Below are positions 35,177-43,342 of a stretch of 64,000 nt of DNA, piece after piece. The DNA is from Brevibacterium oceani (GTDB taxonomy: Bacteria > Actinomycetota > Actinomycetes > Actinomycetales > Brevibacteriaceae). The notes under the pieces were generated by a model. It was given only the letters and a program-made list of their open reading frames with translations. It was not told the DNA's origin and did no database searches. The stretch's first letter is position 1. Every line of letters starts with the position of its first letter. A program made the position numbers and the translations under genes. The DNA lies in contig NZ_JABKDE010000005.1 in assembly GCF_013623835.1 (NCBI RefSeq), positions 306,987 through 370,986 on the forward strand, in the 5' to 3' direction.

Positions 35177-36292
35177 TCAGAGAAGACCTCCGGCGCGTAG
35201 GTGGTGGGCGATCAGGCGACAGATCTCCGTCATGTCCGAGCGCTTCGATACTCGGATGACCGTCCAGCCCTCCGCCTGAAGTGCTGAGATGCGGCGATTG
35301 TCCTCAGCGAACTGGGCTGGCGAGCTCCGGTGGTGGTCTCCCTCGTACTCGATAGCAAGCCTGACCGATGGATAGCCCATGTCTGGATGGAGCTCTGTCC
35401 CGATAAGCGAGCACATGACCGCAGGATGGACAACGGGTTCAGGAAGGCCTGCGTCGATGAGATTCAGTCGCAACCTCGTCTCGGGCGGAGAGTCCACATC
35501 TTCTCGCACCAAGTCGAGCGCACGCTCAGCGGTGCGGCGCCCCTTCACAACGGCGCGGGCGGTCAGCTCGCCACGTATCTCATCGATGGTCGCCAGCGGA
35601 CCACCGTGCCACCTGCCAATGGCGGCATCACCGAGCACGACGAGCTCCCGGACCGTGAACACCCGCGCGAGTTCGATGAACAGCTGCGGTACCGCTATGA
35701 GCGGCAAACCGAAGAAGTTCTCGGACCGCAGCCACTCGTAGCGGTGGAAGACAACTTTCTCCCGGCGCTTGGTCAGGGCCTTGTCGTCACGCGCCACATG
35801 CATGCGCGCGTCGGCATTCCACGGCACCGGCAGCCCATACAATCGCGCCGCAGTCACATTGCAGGCGACAACCGCGGGGTCAACGCAGACCAAGCCAGTC
35901 AGCTTCACTCGTTCGTCGATCCATTCACAATCAGCCCAGGTCGGAGCGGCGACTTGGGTCGTGGGAGCGGTTTCGACCCACACACCGTAGTCGAGTTGCT
36001 GATACTTCTGCTCGTCCCCCAACGCGCGACGCGTGATTCCACGCGAGACAGCTTGCGCCTTGGTAAACGGAATAGCGGCGGTCAAGAGCTGACGTGGCTT
36101 CTCCGACCACGACCGGACCCGCGGTTTCCGTGGCGTCGAGCTGCTCCTCAAAGATCGCGCGGACTGCTTCGGGGTGCTCCGCGATGCCGGGGATTGCAAC
36201 TGAGACGGCGTGATTGTCGAAACGGGAACGTTCTGCCCGCTGGTCAGCGGCGAAACGGGGCGCGGCGGAGGAGTCGATCTCTGACTGTTCAT
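35177..36292 (-). CDS. AbiEi-like/DUF559 protein with Vsr-type endonuclease domain
   Basis: 371 residues. The first 70 are Ser/Pro/Arg-rich. A winged-helix AbiEi-antitoxin-like segment follows (PFTKAQAVSRGITRRAL, YQQLDYGVWV). The C-terminal DUF559/Vsr-like nuclease region shows LAIEYEGDHHRSSPAQFAEDNRRISALQAEGWTVIRV, with the E-Y-E-G-D-H acidic cluster and the final W-x-V-I-R strand of PD-(D/E)XK-like enzymes. G+C is visibly lower than in neighbours (about 57 percent in a 60-base sample against about 68 percent in the trehalose gene). The gene lies between two copies of one hairpin, suggesting acquisition as a cassette. Role unknown; solitary DUF559 proteins are scattered in actinobacteria. 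Confidence 0.75.
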   Translation of the reverse strand: MNSQRSTPPPRPVSPLTSGQNVPVSTITPSQLQSPASRSTPKQSARSLRSSSTPRKPRVRSWSEKPRQLLTAAIPFTKAQAVSRGITRRALGDEQKYQQLDYGVWVETAPTTQVAAPTWADCEWIDERVKLTGLVCVDPAVVACNVTAARLYGLPVPWNADARMHVARDDKALTKRREKVVFHRYEWLRSENFFGLPLIAVPQLFIELARVFTVRELVVLGDAAIGRWHGGPLATIDEIRGELTARAVVKGRRTAERALDLVREDVDSPPETRLRLNLIDAGLPEPVVHPAVMCSLIGTELHPDMGYPSVRLAIEYEGDHHRSSPAQFAEDNRRISALQAEGWTVIRVSKRSDMTEICRLIAHHLRAGGLL

Positions 36293-36446
36293 AGCCAAAT
36301 ACTGCCTGGCCCCCACTGCCACTGCACAGACGCAATATTCTGCCTGTGGACAGAGCTCGGGTATCCACAGGCGCCCAACGCTTGAGTGCCTGATCGACCA
36401 CCGACTCTGTGACCCCAAGAACGTGGGCAACGCTGGAATCGGCCAC

Positions 36447-36504
36447 ACAAGTGGGTACAGAATGCACATCTCCGGGGCAAAAATGGCATTCTGTACCCAC
36501 TTGT
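36447..36504. repeat. Right hairpin flanking the DUF559 gene
   Basis: Perfect 19-bp stem: ACAAGTGGGTACAGAATGC at 36447-36465 and its complement at 36486-36504, loop of 20 bases. Same stem family as the hairpin at 35083-35141; the loops differ. It lies downstream of the OtsB-GH15 gene and upstream of the DUF559 gene, both on the - strand. Confidence 0.85.
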
Positions 36505-36530
36505 GGCGCAGGCGGCCGCGCGAACGAGCT

Positions 36531-39176
36531 TCAGGCGGGGCGGTGCTCGTCGAGGAGCTGGGCTGCGCGGATGTAGCCGAGGTGCGAGTAGGCCTGCGGG
36601 TGGTTGCCCAGGTGCGTCTCGGCGACGGGGTCGTACTCCTCCGACAGCAGACCGGTCGGCCCGAGCAGGTTGTCGACCTGCCGGAACAGGTCCCACGCGT
36701 CGTCGATGCGCCCGACCTTGATGAAGGCCTCGATGAGCCAGGTCGTGCAGATGTGGAACCCGCCCTCGAGCCCGGGCAGCCCGTCGTCGTAGCGGTACCG
36801 GAATACCGTGGGCCCGACCCGCAGCTCCCGTTCGACCGCATCGACGGTGGCCACGAACCGCGGATCGTCGGCGTCGAGGAGTCCCGAGAGCCCGACGAAC
36901 AGCGCCGCCGAATCCAGGTCGGTCTCCCCGTAGGCGACGGTGAAGGCTCCGACTTCCTCGTTGTAGCCGTGAGTGAGCACATCCTGGGCGATCTCCTCAC
37001 GCAGCTGCCGCCACGCGCCGGGCGGCTCCCGATCGAACCGGTCCGCGATCCGCAGCGCCCGGTCGACCGTCACCCAGCACATCACCCGCGTGTACACGTT
37101 GTGCTTCGGCGGACGCCGGGCCTCCCAGATCCCGTGATCGGCCTCGAACCACCGTTTGCCGACCGCCTCGACCATCTGACACGTCAGTGTCCAATAATCA
37201 TCGGGAAGCTCACCGAGGTGGCCGCTGAGCTCGTCGAGCAGCTCCGTGACCGGGCCGAACACGTCCAACTGGACCTGGTGTTCGGCGGCGTTGCCGACCC
37301 GCACCGGACGGGATCCGGCGTATCCGGGCAGGTCCGCCAGCACCGCCTCGGTGGTCAGGGCGGAACCGTCGACGGCGTAGAGCGGGTGGAGCTGTTCGGG
37401 TGAGACCGTACGGGAAAGGATCCTGCTCAGCCAGGACAGGAATCCTTCGGCCTCCCCGGTCGAACCGAGCGCGAGCAGGGCGCGCACGGTCATCGAACCG
37501 TCGCGCAGCCATGTGTACCGGTAGTCCCAGTTGCGCACGCCACCGATGCCCTCGGGCAGGGAGGTCGTGGGGGCGGCGAGGACTCCGCCGGTGGGTTCGT
37601 GGCACAGGGCGCGCAGGGTGATCGCCGAGCGGATGACCTCTTCGCGGTGGTGGCCGGGCAGATGAAGCGATTCGACCCAGTTCGTCCAGAAGTTCAGGGC
37701 GCGGTCGCGCACATGGTGTTCGCCGCCGGTGGCCATGTAGCCGGCATCGCCGGTGCCTGTGCCGCACGCGAGCACGAGCACGACCCGGCTGCCGGGCTGC
37801 TCGGAGGGAACGACGGTCGCCTCGGCGGTGTGGGAGTCTCCAGTCTCGACGAGTTCGAAGTCCAGGCCCGGGGCGTGGAGTTCGATCGGTTCGGAGGTGC
37901 CGAGCACGGACACTCCGTCGGCGCTGCGGACCATGCGGGTGGGCACGGTCGCATAGTCGAGGCGCGGGGAGAAGCGGATCCGGGTGGGAGCATCGCCGGT
38001 GAGGACGCGCACGACGATCGTGTCATCGCTGTGCCCGTCGACCGGGGCGAGGTAGTCGACACAGCTCAGCCCCGCCCACCGGGTCTCGAGCAGCGTCGAG
38101 TTCCCGAGGTAGCGCTGCGTCATCGGGGCCGCTCCCGAGGCGGGTGCGACGGCGAAGAAGCCGGCTGCCTCGGTGCCGAGGATCTCGGAGAACATCGATG
38201 CCGAGTGCGGCAGCGGGTGCGGCATCCAGCAGATGCTGCCTGCGGGGTCGACGAGCGCGGTCGACTGCCCGTTGCCGAGCAGGCTGTGCCGCTGGATCGG
38301 GGTGGCCCGGCGGCCGAAGAGCCAGGATTTGCGCAGCTCGAACAGGGCCCCGAGGACGACGGAGACCTCGTCCGGCGAGCGCAGCCGGAAGTCGGCGTGC
38401 GTGATCTCGGGGCCGTCGCCGACCTTGAGTCCGAAGTCGGCGTCGCCGAGGGTCTCGAGGGCGAATTCGTCAGCGGTGTCATCGCCGATGAACACCACGG
38501 ACTCGGCTCCGGTGCGCTCCCGCAGCCGGGTCAGCGCATCGGCCTTCGACGAAGGCACCACGGACAGGTCGATGACCTGCTTGCCGCGGGTCGGGTGGAT
38601 CGGATGGGCGGCCGCGAGCGTCTCGACCGCTGCCTCGATGCGGTTCCGCTCCGCCTCGGCGAGGCCGCGCAGATGGACGGCGGCCCCGGTCGTCTTGTGC
38701 TCGATGACCTCGCGAGGCAGGGAGCGGGTGAGGTCGGCGCGGAAGTCGGCCAGCGTCGCCCGCTGCCCTTCGTCGAGGCTGTCGACGGTGAACGTGTCCG
38801 TCTCCCCTCCGTGCGATCCGAAGAGGTGGACCTCCCGGGGCAGGCGCGACATGGCCGCGAGGTCGCGGAGGCTGCGACCGGAGATCACCCCCGCCGAGGT
38901 GGTCGGCAGGAGGGCGAGCGCGCGCAGTGAGTCGGCCGAGCTCTCCAGTGGGAACGCCTGGCTGGGGATGTCGACGATCGGGGCGATCGTGCCGTCGTAG
39001 TCGGTGGCGACGAGGAGGGACGGGGCGCGGGAGAGTTCGAAGAGACGCCGGAACAGAAGGGGGTCGAGTGCACGGCTGGCCTCTGCGAGGTCGCCGAGGA
39101 GTTCGGACGATCTCACCGAGGCGGCGATGGTGGCCAGTCGGGATTCGGTTGCGCTCTCGTGCTCGACAGTGCTCAT
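36531..39176 (-). CDS. Trehalose-6-phosphate phosphatase fused to GH15 glucoamylase/trehalase
   Basis: 881 residues in two enzymes. Residues about 50-285 are an OtsB-type HAD phosphatase: nucleophile Asp 59 in DYDGTIAP, GRSLRDLAAM, and the Mg site GDDTADEFALE. Residues about 290-881 are a glycoside hydrolase family 15 domain: an N-terminal beta-sandwich (GNGQSTALVDPAGSICWM) then an alpha/alpha barrel with GGVRNWDYRYTWLRDGS and the second acid in LEGGFHICTTW. Mycobacterial GH15 enzymes of this type are trehalases. So one chain may both make trehalose from its phosphate and split it, or the GH15 part may have another glucan substrate. No OtsA gene is visible. It is not coupled to the DUF308 gene upstream. 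Confidence 0.88.
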   Translation of the reverse strand: MSTVEHESATESRLATIAASVRSSELLGDLAEASRALDPLLFRRLFELSRAPSLLVATDYDGTIAPIVDIPSQAFPLESSADSLRALALLPTTSAGVISGRSLRDLAAMSRLPREVHLFGSHGGETDTFTVDSLDEGQRATLADFRADLTRSLPREVIEHKTTGAAVHLRGLAEAERNRIEAAVETLAAAHPIHPTRGKQVIDLSVVPSSKADALTRLRERTGAESVVFIGDDTADEFALETLGDADFGLKVGDGPEITHADFRLRSPDEVSVVLGALFELRKSWLFGRRATPIQRHSLLGNGQSTALVDPAGSICWMPHPLPHSASMFSEILGTEAAGFFAVAPASGAAPMTQRYLGNSTLLETRWAGLSCVDYLAPVDGHSDDTIVVRVLTGDAPTRIRFSPRLDYATVPTRMVRSADGVSVLGTSEPIELHAPGLDFELVETGDSHTAEATVVPSEQPGSRVVLVLACGTGTGDAGYMATGGEHHVRDRALNFWTNWVESLHLPGHHREEVIRSAITLRALCHEPTGGVLAAPTTSLPEGIGGVRNWDYRYTWLRDGSMTVRALLALGSTGEAEGFLSWLSRILSRTVSPEQLHPLYAVDGSALTTEAVLADLPGYAGSRPVRVGNAAEHQVQLDVFGPVTELLDELSGHLGELPDDYWTLTCQMVEAVGKRWFEADHGIWEARRPPKHNVYTRVMCWVTVDRALRIADRFDREPPGAWRQLREEIAQDVLTHGYNEEVGAFTVAYGETDLDSAALFVGLSGLLDADDPRFVATVDAVERELRVGPTVFRYRYDDGLPGLEGGFHICTTWLIEAFIKVGRIDDAWDLFRQVDNLLGPTGLLSEEYDPVAETHLGNHPQAYSHLGYIRAAQLLDEHRPA

Positions 39177-39261
39177 GTCACCTCGGATGTCTCGGTCGGC
39201 TCGGTGCCGTTGGGCGTCGGGGCGGTGTTCCCGTGCTGCCGGTCAGGAGAGGTCCTGCCGA

Positions 39262-40203
39262 TCAGGGCTCATTCTTCGTGGCGGTCTCGTCGGGGGTTTC
39301 GTCGTCTGACGTCTCGATGTCGGAGGGGTCGGAATCAGCGGCGGGAGTCTCGTCACCGGCGGGAGCCTCGTCGTCGGAGGGGCCGGCGGCTGACCCCGAG
39401 GAGGTGGCTGTCGTGTCGGCGGCCGTGGCGTCGGGAGTTTTGGTATCGACTATATCGGATTCGTCGTCGACCCGCGCCGAGGCAGGGGCGGACTTGGCAT
39501 CGTCGCCGGCGGAGATGGGTGCGGCCGCCTCGGCGGAAGTGTCGATCTGCTCGGGACGGTCGGCCAGGTCGGAACGGCCTGTGCGGCGGGCGAGCTGCCG
39601 GGCCTTGCTCAGGCGGGAGTAGCCGCCGATGATGAATATCACGCCGGCGATGAGGGTGGCGGCGCCGGTGAAGCCGAGGATCGACAGCGCCTCCATACCG
39701 TCGCCGAAGATGAGGATGACGCCGAGCAGCACGTGGACCCCGGCGGCGATGAGGAAGTCGGAGGCCATCGGCTGGCTGCGCAGCTGTCGGTAGCTCCAGA
39801 ACTCGAGCGCACCGTGGAGGAGGGCCCAGATGCTCAGGGCCGCGCGCAGTTCGGCGGGCTGGTCGGCGAGGAAGAGGAAGACGATGGCCGGGACGGTGAT
39901 GACGGCCTGCCCGTAGATCGCGGTGCGCATGGTCAGCGGTGCGCGCACGGCCTCGAACACGAGGACCAGCGCGAAGAGGATGAGGTAGGCGATGGCGAGA
40001 TGGTCGACGACGTCGGTCGGCAGTCTCAGCTGTGCGGGATTCGTGGCATCGCGAGGCCAGAAGACGGTGACGATGCCGAAGACGACGCCGAGGATGCCGC
40101 GGACGATCATCGGGGCGCCGAACCGCTTCGCCGCGGCGACGGCCTCGGGGGAGGCCTCGGAACGCTGGGGCGTGGATTCGGTGCGCGGTTCTTCGGTACT
40201 CAT
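39262..40203 (-). CDS. HdeD/DUF308-like membrane protein with acidic tail
   Basis: 313 residues from the second ATG. Six membrane segments lie between about residues 30 and 200 in the paired-helix pattern of DUF308/HdeD proteins (IVRGILGVVFGIVTVFWP, LIAGVIFIIGGYSRL). The last 100 residues are a soluble, strongly acidic Asp/Ser/Ala tail without fold, probably cytoplasmic. Function unknown; HdeD relatives are linked to acid stress. Divergent from an ArsR-family regulator across a strong palindrome, which may control both. Confidence 0.75.
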   Translation of the reverse strand: MSTEEPRTESTPQRSEASPEAVAAAKRFGAPMIVRGILGVVFGIVTVFWPRDATNPAQLRLPTDVVDHLAIAYLILFALVLVFEAVRAPLTMRTAIYGQAVITVPAIVFLFLADQPAELRAALSIWALLHGALEFWSYRQLRSQPMASDFLIAAGVHVLLGVILIFGDGMEALSILGFTGAATLIAGVIFIIGGYSRLSKARQLARRTGRSDLADRPEQIDTSAEAAAPISAGDDAKSAPASARVDDESDIVDTKTPDATAADTTATSSGSAAGPSDDEAPAGDETPAADSDPSDIETSDDETPDETATKNEP

Positions 40204-40272
40204 CACGGCACCAGTCTAAGTCTCCCGACCGAGTCTGTCCGATCAGCCCTCTCTCAGCCCCATGCACCATAT

Positions 40273-40288
40273 TTACGTAATTACGTAA
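40273..40288. promoter_or_regulatory. Perfect palindrome TTACGTAATTACGTAA
   Basis: Two head-to-tail TTACGTAA octamers, each itself palindromic, forming a perfect 16-base dyad, 19 bases before the ArsR-type gene. A/T-rich amid G+C-rich DNA. Likely the operator for the ArsR-like protein, and possibly for the divergent DUF308 gene. Confidence 0.7.
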
Positions 40289-40306
40289 TATATGTATGAT
40301 TGTGAC

Positions 40307-40864
40307 ATGGAATCGACATCCTCATCCGAGCGGCGCGACCACGAGGACAGCCACACCGACGTCGCCGACCGCCTCGCCGAGCTCGAACGCCGAGTCGCCG
40401 AACTCGAAGCCGACGCGACCGGCACGGCTGACACGACCGGCAGCACTGCCCTCCCCGGCGACGCGGACACGTTCTGGGCGCTGCACGGACTGGTGAACCA
40501 CCTCGGCGAAGGGGTGACCTACGCCGGGCACACGACTCCCCCGTGCGCCGAGAGCCCCGTCTCCTGGCAGATGGGAATGTCGAGTGAGGGACTCCACGGC
40601 ATCGATTTCGCCGAGGCGGCCGGCCCCCTGGCCGCGCTCGGACATCCCGTCCGCCTGCAGCTGCTCCAGTCGATCTACGAGGGAACGACCACCGTGGCCG
40701 AGCTCGGGAAGGACGAGCGCTTCGGCACGACCGGACAGATCTATCACCATGTCCACGCCTTGGCCTCGGCCGGCTGGCTCGAAAACGCCCGCCGCGGACA
40801 CTGGCGGGTGCCTGCCCAGCGGATCATCCCGTTGCTCACGCTCGTGCTCATCGGCACGCACTGA
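40307..40864 (+). CDS. ArsR-family winged-helix regulator
   Basis: 185 residues from the ATG at 40307. The N-terminal 60 residues contain a short coiled-coil (RLAELERRVAELEAD). A winged helix follows (LAALGHPVRLQLLQSIYEGTTTVAELG, TTGQIYHHVHALASAGWLENARRGHWRVP). There is no metal-site CxCxxC in helix 3, so it probably senses something other than arsenic-type metals. The operator-like palindrome lies directly upstream, suggesting autoregulation. A serine hydrolase and a small membrane protein follow in the same direction. Confidence 0.85.
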   Translation: MESTSSSERRDHEDSHTDVADRLAELERRVAELEADATGTADTTGSTALPGDADTFWALHGLVNHLGEGVTYAGHTTPPCAESPVSWQMGMSSEGLHGIDFAEAAGPLAALGHPVRLQLLQSIYEGTTTVAELGKDERFGTTGQIYHHVHALASAGWLENARRGHWRVPAQRIIPLLTLVLIGTH

Positions 40865-41014
40865 CCCGACGCACCGCTTCTCGGCCCGGCGACGTCGAAT
40901 CCCTGCCCGCCACATCCAACGCATGCCCACGTCCACCCGTACACCACCCCAACCCACGACTGACAGCGCCACCTCGACCGGCACACATCCGGCCCCTGAC
41001 CAGCAGGAGGAACG

Positions 41015-42112
41015 ATGCCCACCACCGATTCACCGAGCACAGCCACGACGACCGGGGTGCCGCCTCGGCGCCGGATCGCCGCGATCATCGCAGCCGCACT
41101 GACCGCGGTCGTCCTCGCCGCGATCACCCCGTGGCCGCGCGGATTCCAGGGGACACCCACCGGTGATGCCGCACTCATGACCGAACTCGAAGAGGCGCTG
41201 GGCAGCAAGCATTGGCAGCACGTGGCCGCGGCACGCATCGACGGCGACGAGGTGACCTTCGCCGGCACCGGAGCGAACGAGCACACCGAGTTCGAGACCG
41301 GCTCGATCACGAAGACCTTCACCGCGGCCCTCTTCGCCGATGCGATCGACCGCGGGGAGATCGATGCGGACACCCGCCTCGGCGAGGTGTGGCCGCAGCT
41401 CGATGGGAAGGTCGCCGAGGTGACCCTCGAGTCCATCGCCATGCAGCGTTCCGGCCTGCCCTCGCAGGTACCCGCCGCGAGTTTCGGCGACGGTGTGGCG
41501 ACCACCCTCGCAAACTACTTTCACACGGACCCTTATCGCGGGGACGCCGCGGACATCGTGGCCGGTCTGGACTGGGTCGAGGTCGGCAAGGCCGAGCCCG
41601 AGTACTCGAACTTCGGTTTCGCCGTCCTCGGGCAGGCCATCGCCGAGGTGACCGGGAAGGACTATGCCGACCTCGTCGCCGAACGCCTCACCGAGCCCCT
41701 GGGGATGAAGGAGACGTTCGTCCCGGACTCCGCCGACGGGCTGTCCCACGGGTACACGGCCACGGGGCTGCCTGCCGCGCCGTGGACGATGAGCGGTTCC
41801 GCATCGGCCGGGGCGATCCGCTCGACCACCCATGACATGGCGATCTGGCTGCGCGCCGTGCGCGATGGAAGTGCTCCCGGCGCCGAGGCGGCCGAACCGA
41901 GGAAGGATTTCGACGATTCCGACCGCATCGGCTGGGCATGGTTCACGACGGAGAACCGAAGCCCGAACCTTACCTGGCACAACGGCGGCACGGGAGGGTA
42001 CCGGTCCTTCCTCGGCTTCGACGCTGAATCCGGACGCGGCATCGTCGTCCTGAACGATTCCGCGAACGATGTCGACGCCGCCGCATCGACCATCTCGAAG
42101 AAGGGAGCCTGA
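41015..42112 (+). CDS. Membrane-anchored serine hydrolase, class C beta-lactamase fold
   Basis: 365 residues. A basic N-terminus and one membrane segment (about 20-43) put the domain outside. Catalytic motifs: SITK (SxxK) in FETGSITKTF, YSN in EPEYSNFGF, and HNGGTGG near the C-terminus replacing KTG. That set is typical of beta-lactamase-related D,D-peptidases and esterases rather than resistance enzymes. AGGAGG precedes the start. The downstream membrane gene starts two bases after the stop, and an ArsR regulator lies 150 bases upstream, so the three probably form a regulon. Substrate unknown. Confidence 0.85.
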   Translation: MPTTDSPSTATTTGVPPRRRIAAIIAAALTAVVLAAITPWPRGFQGTPTGDAALMTELEEALGSKHWQHVAAARIDGDEVTFAGTGANEHTEFETGSITKTFTAALFADAIDRGEIDADTRLGEVWPQLDGKVAEVTLESIAMQRSGLPSQVPAASFGDGVATTLANYFHTDPYRGDAADIVAGLDWVEVGKAEPEYSNFGFAVLGQAIAEVTGKDYADLVAERLTEPLGMKETFVPDSADGLSHGYTATGLPAAPWTMSGSASAGAIRSTTHDMAIWLRAVRDGSAPGAEAAEPRKDFDDSDRIGWAWFTTENRSPNLTWHNGGTGGYRSFLGFDAESGRGIVVLNDSANDVDAAASTISKKGA

Positions 42113-42114
42113 TC

Positions 42115-42489
42115 ATGAACCCCGAACTCATCTCGGCAGTCGTCGGTGCGGCCATCGTGGCCTGGGGAGCATTCGTCGCGCTCCGTGCCCACCGCTCGGA
42201 GACCCGCCTCGGCGTGCTCTCCGGGATGGCGACGGCGACGATGTTCGTGCTGCTCATCCGCCTCATCACACCCTTCGGCGGTTGGGCCGACTGGTTCGTG
42301 TGGATATGGCTGGCCGGCATGCTCGCAATCGTCGTCGCGGTCTTCCGGGCTGCGCTCGTGTGGCCGGATCTGCCGTGGCGGGCCGCGGACGAGGAGGCCC
42401 GCAGGACCGAGGCGACCGGATTCGGATTCTCCGCCCTGCTGGCCCTCCTCATCGCCGGCGCGCTGGTCGTGCCCGGCCTGTTCCTCTGA
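42115..42489 (+). CDS. Small four-helix membrane protein
   Basis: 124 residues, unknown function. Four hydrophobic segments: LISAVVGAAIVAWGAFVALR, MATATMFVLLIRLI, WFVWIWLAGMLAIVVAVFRAALV and FSALLALLIAGALVVPGLFL, with short polar loops. It starts two bases after the serine hydrolase stop, so the products are likely partners in the membrane. Confidence 0.7.
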   Translation: MNPELISAVVGAAIVAWGAFVALRAHRSETRLGVLSGMATATMFVLLIRLITPFGGWADWFVWIWLAGMLAIVVAVFRAALVWPDLPWRAADEEARRTEATGFGFSALLALLIAGALVVPGLFL

Positions 42490-42510
42490 CGAGTCGGGTG
42501 GCCGGGTGGC

Positions 42511-43059
42511 TCAGCCGCCCTTGACGGTGAGGGTGCCGTCCTTCTCGGAGACCTCGTAGCTCTGCAGCGGCTCCTCGGCCGGCCCGTTGATCACTTCGCC
42601 GGTCGAGACCGAGAACTCCGAGGCATGGCAGGGGCAGATGATGGCCTCGGCGGTGACCTGCTTGACCTGGCATCCCTGGTGCGTGCACACCGAGGTGAAG
42701 GCGTAGAACTCCCCCTTCTTCGGCTGGGTCACGACATAGGCCTCGTCGATGACCGTACCCGATCCGACCGGGACGTCGGAGGCGGCCACCGTCGCATCCT
42801 GCGCCGGCGTCGATCCCTGGTCCTGCGATCCGCCGTCATCCGATGAGCACGCCGAGGTGACCGCCACCGAGGAGCCGATGACCGCCGCAGTTCCGGCCAC
42901 GCCCGCCGTGCGGATCACGCGGCGTCGGCTCGGGTTCGCGCGCGGGGTCGGGTGCGTGGTGGCATTCTGGTCTGCGGTGGCCGGCCGGTCTGCAGGTGCG
43001 GTCTGGTGCGCGGGGCCGGGCTGGTCTGCGGTGATGGGGCTGTGCGTGCTCGTGTTCAT
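42511..43059 (-). CDS. Rieske [2Fe-2S] lipoprotein
   Basis: 182 residues from the second ATG. The N-terminal 50 residues are Thr/Pro/Ala-rich; a twin-Arg region SRRRVIRTAG and a hydrophobic stretch ending AVTSAC suggest Tat export followed by lipidation. The Rieske fold binds a 2Fe-2S cluster with CTHQGC and CPCHASEF (C-x-H and C-x2-H); the extra Cys pair gives the stabilising disulfide. Such stand-alone Rieske lipoproteins carry electrons outside the membrane. No partner oxidase is adjacent, and it converges on the small membrane gene. Confidence 0.88.
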   Translation of the reverse strand: MNTSTHSPITADQPGPAHQTAPADRPATADQNATTHPTPRANPSRRRVIRTAGVAGTAAVIGSSVAVTSACSSDDGGSQDQGSTPAQDATVAASDVPVGSGTVIDEAYVVTQPKKGEFYAFTSVCTHQGCQVKQVTAEAIICPCHASEFSVSTGEVINGPAEEPLQSYEVSEKDGTLTVKGG

Positions 43060-43270
43060 CGGATCCTGCTCCCTCTCGCGAATGCATGCCGACACCACGA
43101 CATGAACGTCTGAGTTCCAGCGTACAATCGCTCACGGTTCGATGCTCGCGCATCGCCCCGGCACTCACCTGAGCGAATTCTCGGAAACGAAACAGCGCCG
43201 ATATCTCTGAGCAGGGGATCCTGCGAAGGAATTCGCGGGGAAGCGATCGGGAATCCGGTCGACGGAAACG

Positions 43271-43308
43271 GTCGGCCACCTCGGCGAGAGGTCGGCCACC
43301 TCGGCGAG
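43271..43308 (-). repeat. Tandem 20-base repeat containing GCCGAGGTGG
   Basis: GTCGGCCACCTCGGCGAG occurs at 43271-43288 and 43291-43308, giving two adjacent copies of the recurrent decamer (as CCACCTCGGC on the + strand), immediately upstream of the transporter reading frame. Confidence 0.75.
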
Positions 43309-43342
43309 CATGCAGACCCACGAGACGAAAGGCGGTGCGGCA

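Noticed and set aside
35931..36500. Second - strand frame overlapping the 5' half of the DUF559 gene
   Set aside because: Composition is reasonable, but the winged-helix and nuclease motifs are in the other frame; it starts inside a hairpin. A frameshift is possible but not supported.
36293..39176. DUF559 and OtsB-GH15 genes as one operon
   Set aside because: They are co-directional, but a perfect 19-bp-stem hairpin lies between them and G+C differs.
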